Translations under genes and position numbers: made by a program | Source of the DNA: Amorphophallus konjac | Lineage: Eukaryota > Streptophyta > Magnoliopsida > Alismatales > Araceae | Direction of reading: 5' to 3' | Assembly (NCBI GenBank): GCA_022559845.1 | Contig: CM040126.1 | Coordinates: forward strand, 138,020,064-138,084,063 | DNA: 64,000 nt | Part shown: positions 1-12,479 of the stretch, one piece after another | Position numbering within the stretch: the stretch's first letter is position 1 | How the letters are laid out: each line of letters starts with the position of its first letter | The notes under the pieces: generated by a model | What the model saw: the letters and a program-made list of their open reading frames with translations, nothing else | What the model was told of the DNA's origin: nothing | Database searches by the model: none

Positions 1-2737
1 TTACACAATAATTAACTCAAACCTTCACTTTTATTAATAATATCAACCAAAATTCAAGTACACGAGACATTGACTTCTCTAAACTTGCTAGACTCAATAA
101 GAGAAAATTACATAGACTCAATCTAGACATTTGAACTTCCTAAGTCTTCACTCTTTAGTCGCTCTCGGACCCATCACTGGAATGACCTGAATCCGAATCC
201 GACCCACTGGTACTTCCTGAAAAGATTAAAAAAAATAGGTAATGAGCACACTTGCCCAGTAGGTATCTTCGCATCAACATGATTGACAATGTTAAAGTAA
301 TTAATATCTTTAGCTCTAAAGAAAAAGATAAATCATGCAAATACGATCAAACATGCGATTAAAGGCAAAGTAACAAGATAAAATCAAGCTTGAGATATGA
401 TAAATCAAGAACATATCAAGAAGGTTACTTTGGCCTTTTAATGAACAAGAATATAACGAGAATGTACTAGCAAGTCATGTAACAAGCAAGAATGTACTCT
501 TCACTTAGTAACAAGTACTTCGTGAATTCATGTAGATTTCCGTGATTTTTGTGGATATTTTCACTTCACGAGCCATGGATATTTCACTTATTTATAAAGA
601 AAGTACTCCCAGTACAATGCGATGCCAGTAGCATCATACCCCATGGTTTATATAGTATGTTTCCGACAATCAGTCGAGGGGACTAGCATAGAGCCCTTGA
701 ACATAATCAGTGCTCGAACTGCATCTTCAAGTATAAATCAAGCTACTTTTACGTATATAACAATAATGTGGCCAAGACTGTACAATTTTAATGATGGTTC
801 CATAATGAAGTAACCAAAAATAAGAATGCTTCTATGGAGAATAAGATTTCAATAAACATATTGATAACTAGGTTATGCCGTGGAAATAAATTGGCAGAAT
901 AACAGTACATTCTTTAACTTTCAAAATTTACTTAGGTATCTTTTAAATAGTGTGACAGGTTCTAGATAATCATTTTGACAATCTAGGATCATAGGCATAT
1001 TAACCCTTGGGTCAAACCTTGGGTTAACTGTACTCAAAAAAATAGCGATCGTTTGCTGGGCCGTTTATTCAATAAAGCGGTCTAGTTCTGGACCGTTAAG
1101 GACAAGACTGTTCGATATTTAAAACAGACTATCTAGAGTCTTTAGTGGTCGAAGAGAGAACCGTCTAGGATCCGTTAGCGATCTAGTGAAGGTCCGCTAG
1201 CAGACTATGGCAGTCAACAAGAAGGCTGCTAAGTTCCAGAAATACAAAACACTGATATAAGTGCTTTCTAGACAATGGGATTTAATGGTATAACTAATTC
1301 GGCATCCTAGTGGGAATCTCAGGCTCGCGGAGAATTACGGAGGCCTTGAAACAAGATTTCCTAGTCGGTTGGAAGGAATATCCAAAGGAGAGGTTATCAA
1401 GTCCAAGATTGTGTGCCTAATGTGTATAGATGTCACTAATGGTCATATACCGGAATATATGTCATGTACTTATGAAAATGACTCTATAGATGAGAAAAGA
1501 GATCATTAAAATAGTGATCACGGTGAACCATGAATCATCTAACTTTAGAAACATATATTTAATTACAAAAGTATATCATTTTGGCATAAAGTTAACTTAT
1601 GTTAAAAATAATCCCAAGTACAATAAAGAACATGAAATCCATTGTTTGTAACAGTAATAAAACATATAGTAAGAAACCATACGTAAAACATGCTTGGAAC
1701 ATACTTAACTAGGCATATTATAAGTTTAATGGGCTGTTCTTTATTCAGTCTCGGGTTGACAGAATTCAGAACGTTGGCGGTCTATTGTAGCACCGTTTAC
1801 AGTCGGTTAGCGGTTTATCATAAGGCCGCCTGGGGTTCTATAACAGTGAAATCGCAAGAATAACTAACGGTCTATATACTGGCCGCTAATAATCTGTTAG
1901 CGATTTTTCGTAGGGCCGCTAACCAATGCTGGCGATCCATTTTTAGGCCATTTGGCTTGACAGAAACTAAACAATTGAACTAAACGATAATCCAAGACAT
2001 ATCATGCCTGGAAACCAACATATATACACTTTTACCATGATAGAATGAAGAATAGGCTAGCAATATGCATGGGATTCATGTATTATGACAAGAGAATTCA
2101 TTTTAGTTCTTTTAGGCTAAGAAATATGCATGAATGATATACTAAGTGCATAGTCCCAACTAAAACATGAAATTCTCAGTGTACAATCCATGAAAACAAG
2201 TGAAACTACAGGACTTTTAATCCTAGAATCATGTTTTAGGCGTTCATGAGATGACCTACCTCTGTCTTTGGTCTTTGACTTCGAATTTAAGTCTGGAAGT
2301 TAACCATAGTTATGCACTTCCTATGATAAATCAGTAACTTCACGCCCCTTTAACTTTTGATTCTCTTGACCTAGGGATGTGAAATTTGGAAGGTAAGAAA
2401 AAGATACTAAGGGGAACAGAAGGTTCTAAGGACACAACTTATAAATATCTCGTTTTGCGTCCCTAATTTCCTGATCTTCACTACACCGTTTCACAGTCTC
2501 CGGGGTTGTTGGTGTGAAATCAGCAACTTTGGGTGCCTCTATCTTCCTGATGGGTTGATCTCCTAGCACAAAATTTTGAGGCAAATTAGTCCTTAGTATT
2601 AGGAATAAAAACCTCAAAAGAACCTACCTGAAATAATGCTTCCTCACCTTAGTTCCACGCGAGCCAAACGTAAGGGTCGCGCAAGTGAAATCTAGGGTCT
2701 ATTTATAGGGTTTGGCTAGGGTTTCATGGATTAGATT
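1..2737 (-). mobile_element. Partial LTR of a Tekay/Del-type Ty3-gypsy element
   Basis: This stretch aligns by eye with the two LTRs at 36922-39883 and 44562-47844. Shared blocks include the opening near 160-260, the mid-LTR stretch near 600-900, the inverted-repeat clusters, and the end near 2640-2735. It lacks about the first 115 bases of the LTR (beyond the window edge) and breaks off near 2737, about 500 bases before the expected LTR end. It retains a segment (about 1215-1560) that the copy at 36922 has lost but the copy at 44562 has, so that segment is ancestral. It is more diverged than the other two copies are from each other, so it comes from an older insertion. No coding capacity; the short open frames here are chance. 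Confidence 0.8.
2699..2708 (-). promoter_or_regulatory. LTR TATA box (Tekay-type LTR fragment)
   Basis: CTATAAATAG on the - strand, in the same place as the TATA boxes of the two related LTRs (39325-39334 and 47285-47294). Position and conservation in three copies support a core promoter for - strand transcription. Confidence 0.6.
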
Positions 2738-3084
2738 ATGACGACCCGGATCCCGGATACCAGATATACCCGATAGGACTACCGAGTAGACCTGATACTG
2801 CTTGGAACCCGTGAAGCCTCCCAAGAGCTGTAAAGCTCTGAAGGGATAAATGGATTGTCGTGTAGTACATTGACGCCCCAGATATAACAGTAAGCAATTA
2901 AATTTTATTAGATCAGTTTTCTAAAGTAGCAGAAATAAAATTACTTTTTAATTAATAGTTTAAGTTTAACAAATATACCAGAGTTCAGTCCAAGAAATTA
3001 AAGGCAAGTATAGTCTAACAGGAAAGAAGAACATACACTGAGGTCTGGGGAAGCCCGACACAGGTATCGCTGGCCACTACGGAA
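2738..3084. other. Unassigned junction segment, LTR-edge-like
   Basis: No coding region is visible. The stretch joins the truncated LTR on the left to a broken pol gene on the right. From about 2869 it reads TTGACGCCCCAGATATAACA followed by A/T-rich sequence, which resembles the outer edge of a - strand Tekay-type LTR (compare TGTCATGCCCCGAG at 36922). It may be a scrap of another LTR. The family is not identified. Confidence 0.3.
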
Positions 3085-5505
3085 GTCCTTCGCCCTCTCA
3101 GTGGTCGCTTTATTGTCATCTACTTTGACGACATTCTCATCTATAGCCACAACCCTCAGGACCACATCCAACATTTGAGGGAAGTCTGTGAGACTTTGAG
3201 GAGAGAAACCATGTATGCCAACCTTAAGAAGTGTAAATTCATGACAGACCGGGTCACTTTCCTCGACATTGTGGTTTTGAGTCATGGGATGTTTGTGGAC
3301 CAATCCAAGGTCTAAGCTTTAGTCGACTGGCCTGAGCGCCAGAACGTCCATGACGTTCGCAGTTTCCATGGGCTAGCCACTTTCTACAGACGTTTCATAA
3401 TGAGCTTTAGTACAATTATGGCACCCATTACGGATTGCATCTGTAAAGAAAATTTTGAGTGGACCAAAGTCGCCTCCCAGGCATTTTCTGTCATAAAAGA
3501 GATCATGACCAAAGCCCCTATCCTCTGCCTGCCAGACTTTTCCAAAGTCTTTGAGATATCATGTGATGCATCTGGCGTAGGTATAGGAGGAGTGCTTAGC
3601 CAGGAAAGCCACCATGTGGCTTACTTCAGTAAGAAACTTTCTGATGCAAAGCTTTGGTACTCCACATATGATAAAGAGTTCTATGCCATGGTGCAAGCCC
3701 TCAAACACTGGAGACACTATCTCTTGCCACAAGAGTTTGTCCTATACTCGGACCACGAGGCTTTGAAATTCCTTAGCTCTCAGAAGGGCTTTAACCCAAG
3801 GCATGGTCGATGGGAAGAATTCCTCCGGTCTTTCACATTTGTCCTAAAACATAAGGTTGAAAAAGAAAATAAGGTGGCCGACGCCTTGAGTCGAAGGGTC
3901 TTCCTTCTTTCCACTGTTCGGGTAGAGGTCACTGGATTTGACCACATGAAGGAACTCTATGGAGAGTGTCCCAATTTTGGCCTTGCCTATTCTGCCCTGT
4001 CCGCTGGAACCTCGATAGCATTTGCTGACTATTTACTCCAAGATGGTTTTCTTTTTCGAGGATAGCAACCATGTGTCCCGATGACTTATGTACGAGACTT
4101 TCTGATTTGGGAAATGCATGCCGGAGGTCTTGCTGGTCACTTTAGACGAAACAAGACCATCCATTCTATGGAAGAGCACTTTTATTGGCCTGGCCTAAAG
4201 AAAGATGTGGCCAAGATTGTAGCCCAGTGTAGGACGTGCACAATAGCCAAACAGGTCAAACAGAACACTGGTCTCTACACTCCTCTCCCATTCCTGATAG
4301 ACTGTGGGTTGATGTGAGTATGGATTTCATCCTTGGATTACCTCGTACTGCTTACAAATATGACTCCATCTTTGTGGTCATTGATAGGTTCTCTAAGATG
4401 GCCCACTTCATTGCATGTTCCAAAACATCTGATGCATCTAGAGTAGCCCGCATGTTCTTTGATGTCTGACTGAGATATTCGGTTCACTAGTTACTTTTGG
4501 AAGACACTTTGGCACCTAGTTGGGACTAAGCTTAAAATTGTCACTACCTATCACCTACAAACCGATGGGCAAACAGAGGTCGTCAATAGGAGTTTAGGGA
4601 ATCTACTAAGGTGTCTTGTAGGGGATCATTCTGGCACTTGGGATCTTCTCTTGCCCAGAGCCGAATTCGCATACAATAGCTCTGTCAATAGGTCCATAGG
4701 TATGAGTCCATTTGAGGTCGTGCATGGATACAAATCTAGGAAACATGTGGATCTCATTTCCCTTCCCCTCGAGTCTAGAACATCTAAGTCCGCTGAGGAA
4801 TTTGCACAGCATGTCAAAAGTCTGCATGAGTCCATTAGCAAGTAAATAAACCTCAGTAATGAGACCTATAAACAATTGGATGATTCGCATAGGCGTCACC
4901 ATGAATTTCAAGAAGGTGACATGGTTATGGTACGGGTTCGACCCGAACGACTCCCCTCGGGAGCCGTTAAAAAGTTGCAAGCCCCTAGTGATGGTCCCTT
5001 CCCAATACTGTGGAATATTGGCTCCAATGCCTATGTTGTGGACTTACCTCCCGAATATGGGATTAGCTCTACTTTTAATGTGGCAGACCTAGTGGCCTAC
5101 AAGGAACCCATAGCGATTCCTAGTGACCCTTTTGAGCCTTCTCCTCCCATTGAGAGTGTGCCCACCCATGTGCGTCTCACAGCCTCGAGAGCACCGCGCG
5201 AGCAAATTGAGAGGATACTGGATGAGCAGGTGACAGCTACATTGAGTCGGGTGTACCAGCACTGCCTTGTCCATTGGCGGGACCGACCACCTTCTGATGA
5301 TTCCTGGATCAGCCGCGAAGATCTCCAGCGTCTCGATCCAGACCTACTGGAGCACTACCAGAGCAGTGTCCCCCCTTACTCGACGAAGTCGAGTTCCAAC
5401 TGCCCTGAGAGGGTTGGTGGGGACACCGGGCCCGCTACCGGACCCACTACTTGGAGCCGGCACCGCCCCGACTGCATCGAGCTTGTGGCTTGGAGACTCA
5501 TTTGA
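3085..5505 (+). pseudogene. Chromovirus (Ty3/gypsy) pol remnant: RT, RNase H, integrase, chromodomain
   Basis: Three-quarters of a Ty3/gypsy pol on the + strand. In order: the C-terminal half of reverse transcriptase with the catalytic IYFDDILIYS box (about 3112-3141); RNase H (CDASGVGIGGVLSQ, then YSDHEALKF); an integrase HHCC zinc finger (CRTCTIAK near 4233); the integrase core with [10 protein letters not shown] and TEVVNRSL; and a C-terminal chromodomain (about 5200-5350, LVHWRDRPPSDDSWI). The classical chromodomain places it among plant chromoviruses; a Reina-like member is possible. It is dead: TAA at 3313, stop at 4063, a frame change near 4300 that reverts by about 4495, and a degenerate stretch near 4470-4495 where the second catalytic Asp of integrase should be. 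Gag, protease and the N-terminal RT are missing; sequence homology starts abruptly at 3085. Confidence 0.9.
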
Positions 5506-5981
5506 AGACTCGGTATCTTGAGTACGTATTTGTACATATTTGTGTATTGAGTGTATTTTATTTTTATGGTGGTGGTATTATATTATTTTTAACCACCAAA
5601 GTCCAACTATTTTATTTTATTGTGTCAAAGTCAAAAGTGGTTGTTGAGTTTTATTTTATTAGGCTAAGACATAGATGCTATTAAGAAAGGTTAAGGGTAT
5701 GATTGTTATAGCCTTTCCTATATAAAGGGGGCTAATGTGTTGTGTTTTCATATATGAAAGCTTTTGAAAGAAATCATGTAAGGTGCTTTGCCCCTTTGTT
5801 CCTTCCCTTCCCTCCTTCTCCCTTGTAAGAATAGAGTGTCGCCCGGTGTGAGACCCTTCGGTGTGAGGCCGAGCTACGCGAGGCAGTGGTTATCCAGTCA
5901 TGTTCGCGTCCCCGAAGTTGCCGTCGATCCTTCCTCCAACGCCGACCGCATCATCTCTCCACTTCATGGAAGGAGGTGACA
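5500..5981 (+). mobile_element. Putative 3' LTR of the broken chromovirus
   Basis: About 480 bases follow the chromodomain stop. They contain a TATA box (5718-5727) and a downstream pyrimidine-rich stretch, and end in GGAGGTGACA, directly against the C-terminal end of a - strand Tat-like gag. This is the expected place and size for a short chromovirus LTR. The left edge and the TSD are not clear, and no second copy exists in the window to confirm it. Confidence 0.4.
5718..5727 (+). promoter_or_regulatory. TATA box in putative chromovirus LTR
   Basis: CTATATAAAG lies about 220 bases after the coding region, inside the putative LTR and on the coding strand of the element. A plausible U3 core promoter, judged by sequence and position only. 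Confidence 0.45.
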
Positions 5982-7898
5982 GGGTTCAACTGTTGATTCG
6001 ATGGGTGCTCTGGTAGCGAATTGTGGACAATCCCCATGTTCTGTTGTGGTGCTGGAGCTTGTTGCTGCTGTGGAGGTTGCTAGACTTACTGCAGTGGCTG
6101 CTGAGCCCGCTGCTGCCGAAGAGGTCATCGTGCCTTCAATACTGCAATAAACTACCTCATCTCATCCCAATCAATACCGCCCTGATCATTCATATCATAT
6201 ATATAATCCTTGAAGTGGAAACAATGATCTATGTTATGACCGGGCTGTCGATAGTAGACACAATATCGAGAGGTATCCACATTCTGCGGCCAGATCATCC
6301 TCTCCTTTGGCAATGTGAGTGCGTTGGTGGCCATAAGGGCATTGAATATATCGGGAAGGCCCTCGGGTAAAGGAGGGTACTGGGCTCTTTTGGGGCCTAT
6401 GGGTCTCCTTGGTTGCTGAGGGTCATAATTGGCCGGAGGTGGCACCTAGTGGTATTGCTGAGGGACTTGCGGGTTCTGTGGAATAGCTTGATTTTGTGGA
6501 GGAGGAGGCCGGAACGGTTGAGAAGAGTTGTTTGTTTGGTGGGGAACTTGGTTAAAGAGAGAGGGTTGTTATTGTTGTGATTGTTGTGGTTGTCTTGGGC
6601 TAGAATGGTTGCTGAAAGGCTCGGGATTGCCAACCGCACCCACCTGCTCATTAGTAAAAGTACCATCGGTCGTGCCGCCATTGGTATTGACATTAGTACT
6701 CTTCCTCATCATCCTTGGCCTTTGTTCGAACATGCCCATCATGGGCGAATCCTTCATTTGAGTTTGAATGTATCTTGCTCTTTCATATATTTCCTTCATA
6801 GTGTTAAGCTTGTTCATGGCCAATATATGTCGGAATTGTGGAGTGGCATCGGAGATTATCATCTTTACTTGTTTCGACTTGGACAGAGTATCTTTTAACT
6901 TCTCGGCCATCGACCTCCATCTATCGGCAAACTACACAAAGTCCTCATCAGACTTCATTTTCTCAACAACAAGATCAGTAACTGACAAGGAAGGACCTAC
7001 TCGGTCCTTGTACTTCTGCAAGAACTTGCGTTGAACAACATTAAAGTCTCTGACTTCGGTTGGCTCCAGGGAGTAAAACCATTCAAGGGCCGGGCCATCA
7101 AGAGACCTTCTAAAGAGATAGGCCAAAGAGGTCTTATTATCTTGCCAAAAGGATGCCCCGTACATGAAATCTTTTAAATGAATGAACGGGTTGCCCGTTC
7201 CATTATAACGCCTGAAGTTAGGCATCTTTGACGGAGGTAAGTGAAAAACTAGAAGAGTAGGGAGAATAACCTTCGGAGCATTCTTGGGGGGCTGTGACTC
7301 TCTTAAGTTGCTCCTCCATACTAACAATCTTTTAGATGAGAAGAGTACTGGTGTCGGACTCGATTGGGGCCGAATTAGTAGGAAAAGGATTTGGCATAGG
7401 CCTTCTCAAAAATTAAGGAGGTGGAGGGTGTTGTGACCTAACCACAGAATGGCTTGCCGGTTGGGCCGGCGCAAAAATAACAGGAGTTTGTGGATGAGAT
7501 GGAACTTTTTGTGAGGTCGCCTGGTCATTAGAAGTATTGACTTGAAGGCCACCCGCGGCCTAAGGGGGATTTGACGAAGAAGAAAGGACAGATTTCCCTT
7601 TAAGAGCGGCCTGGACCGCTTGACGTTGGGTATCATCCAACTGGGACAGAGCATTGATGAGATCATTCAAGTTAAAGGATGGGGAAGCTTCCCCTGATGT
7701 GTGTTGAGTGATGGGTTGAGTTTGAGAGGAAGGCTCAACCCCTTGAGTGGTGGTGTCCACCACATAGACTTGAGGGTAATGAGAGGGAGAGGGAGTATAG
7801 CTTCCCTCATAGTGAATGGTGCCTTGAGGGGGAACCTCACAGGATGGGTCAAATTGACCCTCTTCACAACCCTCATATGTGTACTCATAGTTGGCCAT
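5982..7898 (-). pseudogene. Tat/Ogre-like Ty3-gypsy gag, broken
   Basis: The frame starts with MANYEYTYEG at 7898 (- strand). The N-terminal part is rich in Ser, Pro and Gln. A retrotransposon gag (capsid) domain follows at about 7260-6790, with motifs FRRYNGTGNP, GPALEWFYSL and FLQKY. Then come a Gln/Asn-rich linker and a zinc knuckle near 6245 that reads CVYYRQPGHNIDHC; these elements usually have Cys-x2-His there, and the His is Tyr here. The C-terminal tail is Gln/Pro-rich. Gag would package the element RNA. The frame changes between 7560 and 7330, and a stop sits near 6930. The gene ends at the chromovirus LTR at 5981, and no protease or polymerase of this element is in the window. Confidence 0.8.
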
Positions 7899-9077
7899 GT
7901 TGACAATTCTACCTAACCGAAGCATCATGGTTGTTACAAGGGAATCAAATATGAATAGCAAATAAGCACTTCAAGTAGGTCGTCAAACAAGTTGTGATGA
8001 TTACACAAGACTTTAAGGTTCTTTGGAGATTTAATAAAGATGGATTTTAATGAAGTTCTCTCACTTCAATGTGGATCCTAATTGTAATTTGGGTGTGAAC
8101 TCCGGGTCAACTAGGTTCTTTCTCTCTCTTCACAAACGCATGGGTTAGCTAAACTCCAGGGTACTTCAAAAGGTACAACCAGCCCGACGTCCGTGAGGGA
8201 ATCCACGGGTGCGGGGACTTATGGAGGCCTTGGTTAGGGAATTTTCAATCCAAAGAGACGGAGTGCTCAATGGAGGGTCCTTCCCTTCCTAAGAAGGTGC
8301 GAGGAATCCTAGGAGTGTAGAGAGAGGAGGTCTCTCAACCAAATGCCATAATGCAAACTAATGCAAGTAGCAGCAATGTGAAGATAATCAATAATCCAAG
8401 CAATCAAGTCAAATCAACAACATATATAGCAATTTTGTGAGATCAGAGGAAAATGGCGACCAGACAGTGGTCACAGTCTCAGTAAACGGCGATTGTATGA
8501 CAGCCGCTGATTAAATGACTGACGCCTCTATGAAGGGGCGCTGATAGCAACAACGGTAAAAATATGGTGAACTGTGAATGGACAGAAATAGCGCCTTGGA
8601 GTGAGGCGCAAAATCTATAAATGACGCCTCCGTAGAGGGTCACAGTTTGCAGTAACAAAAAAATAAATATGAAGGAACGTAAACAGTGAATATATAAACG
8701 GCGCCTTGGGGTTAGGCGCAGAATATGTGAATGGTGCCTCTATGGAGGGGCGCAGATTATAAAACCAACAAATATTATGAAAAATAATGAGATGAGCACC
8801 TCTAAGAGAGGTCTTCGATTCTACAAATAGCGACGACTGAGCGGTTGCCGATTGATTTCAGAGAACAGAAAGTAGTGTAAAGCTAACATAAATCAAATTC
8901 CCTTCTTAAAAATATTATGGACAGTTCAAAATTTGGCTAATCAAGTGGGAGGTGTGCACGTGGTGCACAAAAGGAGGGTGCTACGTGGAGCATAAAAGGA
9001 GGGGCGCACGTGGGTGCCAAAAGGAGGGGCACGCGAGGGTGCCAAAGGGAGGGGTAATCAAAATAAAAATAAAAAGT
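7899..9077 (-). other. Long 5' leader of the Tat-like element
   Basis: Non-coding, between the gag start (7898) and the primer binding site (9078-9095). Long leaders are usual in Tat/Ogre elements. It contains a cluster of short inverted repeats at about 8450-8850 (for example GACGCC...GGGCGC and GCGCC...GGCGC arms) and, at about 8945-9055, four tandem purine-rich repeats that include GGAGGGGCGCACGTGGGTGC. No open frame of interest. Confidence 0.5.
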
Positions 9078-9095
9078 GTCCCACCGTGATCGCCA
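9078..9095 (-). promoter_or_regulatory. Primer binding site of the Tat-like element
   Basis: On the - strand the 18 bases are TGGCGATCACGGTGGGAC, placed three bases after a plausible LTR end (TTCACA at 9099). A TGG start, matching a tRNA CCA tail, and this location fit a minus-strand primer binding site. I did not identify the primer tRNA with certainty; tRNA-Arg is used by Ogre elements. Confidence 0.5.
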
Positions 9096-9098
9096 ATT

Positions 9099-9957
9099 TG
9101 TGAACATGTCACATAGAGATTAAAAAGAGAGAGAATTTAATTCTTTAAAAAATAAAAAAAAAGTGGGAATAAAGATGGAGATGATGATAAGATGATAAAA
9201 ATAAAAGATGGGGGAGGGAGCATGTGATGCTACTTAGGAGTGTGATCGCCAGAGTGGTTACCTCAAAAAATAATGATCGCGAAGAATACCTTGCAAGTGG
9301 TTATGGATGTGAGCTCAACTTCTTCCTTCTACCGGCCGACCGATAAAGGAGGTTTTTATTCTTGATTACCCTTGAAAAGAAATAAGCAAAGATAATAAAA
9401 ATTTGATTAGCCAAAGTGTGTAGTATCAATACTCTATGAAAGTCTCAATATGCAACAAGGGCATGAACACACCTTGTGTGTTTGTTTTAAACCCCTTGAG
9501 AAGGAGTACAAGGTGGGAGAAATACGTATGAACTAAACAATGCAAATATGCTAAGGAGAATCTCTCTAGCAAGATAGCCAGAGATGATGCATGTGCAGGC
9601 AAAGAACTAGTTAAAAGGAAAAGACAATAAGAGAAAGGGAATTGAGATATGAAGGGGGGTCCTTCTACGGCACTGCAACAGAGAATCGAGAGAGAGAGAG
9701 GGGGCAGCTGCGGCAACAGCCAGTGCAGGGAAGAATAAGAGAACAAAAGTTCTCTTTCGTTCATGCGAACACCTGCAAACATTAGTAAAATAAAGCACGA
9801 ACTCTCTGATTTGTGTGGCTCACTATTCACCTTCAGAAGCTCTAGAAGCTCTCTAAAAAAAGGATCCCGAGGTAGGGTAAAAGAGGAGGTATTTATAGGG
9901 CTTTAAACCTTATTCTAATAGAATTTTAAACAAGGAATTAATCCCAAGACATGGATA
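9099..9957 (-). mobile_element. Tat-like LTR, 3' portion (R/U5 side)
   Basis: This is the inner part of the 5' LTR of the Tat-like element. It runs from the TATA box at 9889-9898 to the end next to the PBS. The other part lies at 24984-25476; the LTR is split by the copia element at 9958. The flanking bases GGATA (9953-9957) and GGATT (24979-24983) form a near-perfect TSD for that insertion. The rejoined LTR would be about 1.35 kb, starting TGTAGACACGCC and ending TTCACA. Confidence 0.65.
9889..9898 (-). promoter_or_regulatory. TATA box of the Tat-like LTR
   Basis: CTATAAATAC on the - strand, about 60 bases inside the 3' portion of the split LTR. The copia insertion separates this core promoter from most of its U3. 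Confidence 0.55.
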
Positions 9958-10401
9958 TATTGGGATGGATGGAAGCTAAGATCTAGAGGGTGGTGAATAG
10001 ATCTACCCCTTAAAAATCTACCGCAGTTAAAGACTAGGCGGAATAACAACTAAGTACTGTAAATCAATCAAGAGATGCAAGTTTCAAATCAAATTAACTT
10101 GCTAACAAGTATGTACGAGAGGCAATGCTCAATAACAACTTGAAAGATTACTGCAAAATGCAAGATAGAATCTCTAAATTCTGTAAGAGAAGAATTTCAG
10201 TAATATCAAGAGAGATCAGATAAATGCACTCAACAGTTAGCCACCTTGGATCACGTGCCACTTAACCTGGTACTTTTAACTTCCTCGTGAGATAAGTTCG
10301 CAGGTTGTCAATATACCCATCATATGTTCGACCATGTGACTGACATGGCAAAACAGACGGGAGTGTAAGCTTTTATCATAAGGGGAATGCTGCTAGCATC
10401 G

Positions 10402-10909
10402 ACTTTATATATGCAGCACAGCAATGTGCACCAACCTTACATGCCGAACAACTAAGTGTGTACCGACCTTAGCAAGTAGACCATCTAAGTGTGCATCGAA
10501 CTTTAATTAAAAGAGCAAGAGTATGCTTGGACCTATATGTTGGCCGATCAAAATGTGCACGGACCTGGTTTAGCACAATGAAGAATGTACACGGACCTAG
10601 TTTAGCACGATGAAGAATGTGCACGGACCTAGGTGTATGCAAATGATTATATGCACCGACATGGTTTGACCTTATGCATGAATATGCACAGACCATATCT
10701 GCACTTACTGCAAGTGTGCACCGATCATGTATGGCACAATTAAGAATGTGCACTGACTTCATATGCCTGGGCAGATGTGTGCACCGACCTTGTGTGCGAA
10801 TGACAAAACTTGCACTGACTTCTATATGCGAGAGGCAAAACATGCACCGACCTTGTGTGCAGTCATACCAGATGTGCACGGACCTTATTTTGCACAGGGC
10901 AAAGAGTGC
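10402..10909 (-). repeat. Degenerate tandem array of a TGCACNGACCTT motif (first half)
   Basis: The + strand shows repeats of about 28-32 bases, each with a variant of TGTGCACNGACCTT (for example GTGCACGGACCT and TGCACCGACCTT), usually followed by TTTAGCAC-like sequence. The array continues at 14602-14880 beyond the inserted solo LTR. The sense strand of this element reads AAGGTCNGTGCACA. Confidence 0.85.
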
Positions 10910-12040
10910 TGTTATGACCACCAATTGGGTGCTGGCCGAATTCTGCATGATTTGGGCCCATGCACTCAACAAGCTAGAAAATCTAGACAGATTATGGAAG
11001 GATCTTTAGGAAATTCAGAAAAATAATATAGGGAGGTCAGAATTAGATGAAAACCAAACCCTTGAAACGACCGTTAGGTAAGAAACAACTTTGATGAAGA
11101 ATATAACTTCCGAATAAAAGGCCTAATAGGGGTTAAGAGTGAGTTTATGAAAATAGGTCGAAACAGTTGCAGAAAACGCTGCCGACTGTTGAAACAAGGA
11201 TATCATGGCCCATGGTTATCCAAATGGGCCGAAACTTGGCCCATTAGAAAGATTGGTCCCTTGACCCAAACTCTTCTGATGAGTTGGAAACCCAATTCAC
11301 ACCAGAACCCAAGGTTCTGAACCCTTTGGCTGACAGCTGTCATGAAGGGGTGTGACTGTTGGGGAAATTTGAAGGTAATTAATGGAAAATTCATAACTTC
11401 ACCTGTGATTAATGAAATGACCTGAAACCAAAGCCAAAATTTTTAGTAGGATGTTAGCCACAACTTCTATGATGGGGTCGAGGCCCAATAGAGAATGGAT
11501 AATAGAGTTGTGCCTAGATTACCTTGGGCTACCGAAAGGTCACAATTTGAATAAGGCAGAATAAATGGTAAACTTGAAAAAATCATAACTCAGAATAAGG
11601 ATATTGAACTTCGATGAAACCACAACCCAAAGTTAGATATGGAAGCCCTCTTGATTTCATCTGAAGACATCAGAATCCAAATCCCAATAGGAAAGTGCGC
11701 CCACTCGCATTTATGACCAGGTAGACAAAGGGTCATGATTGAAACAGAGGAGGAATAACGTTAATATTGAGAGAATCATAACTCACGATAGAGTTCATGG
11801 AATTCGATGAAACTAAAACTAAAAGTTAGATCTGGAAGTTCTCTTCATTTCATATGAAGACATCCCAACCTAAATCCTAACAAATAAATGCTCCCAATCA
11901 CATCTTTTACCGGGTAGACGAAGGGTCACACCTGTTCAAACCCGAAGGGATGCTTAGCATTAACCCCTCTTTAAGCCAGCGACCTGGGGGCTGGGCTGAA
12001 CCTTGCTGGACGTGGGACAGGCCTTGGGAGGCTTTAAACC

Positions 12041-12049
12041 TATATAAAG
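12041..12049 (+). promoter_or_regulatory. TATA box in solo LTR
   Basis: TATATAAAG preceded by a GC-containing stretch and followed about 50 bases later by CAACACC-rich sequence. This supports + strand orientation of the solo LTR. Function is inferred from sequence only. Confidence 0.5.
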
Positions 12050-12479
12050 AGGTGGGTTCCAAGGGTGATCAGCCTTTAGCAACACCTATCCTCAACACCC
12101 ACCATCTACGGTTTCTCTCGGGTAAGGAAGAGGAGTGAGGAACCTTGGCATTTCATAAATGGTGAACCTGCAGTGAAGTCTTGGTGGGTCTGGGGTGTGG
12201 AACTCATCCTCGGATCGGAAGAAAAAGCTTTAGGAGGATCTAGGGTGTGGATTTCATCCCCAGATCGTCGGTTTACCATCTCAAAGGTAGGCACCTAACC
12301 TCAAACTTTAGGGGTCAATGTTGCATTAGAATGGTTTTAAAAGTATACTTTCTACACCTTAAAGAGGGATTAAGGGCATGTGGGGACCACCATCATATTC
12401 ATTTTTGGTTTTTGTTTTCATCGAGTTTCGGGCTTCCATGAGTTACCTCTGAGTCTCTAAGGAATAGTACAGTCCCTAA

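Noticed and set aside
10469..10972. His/Ser/Cys-rich open frame of 167 codons (- strand), with a counterpart at 23993-24403
   Set aside because: Both frames are produced by translating the TGCACNGACC array in the copia LTR. No start context or homology supports a protein.
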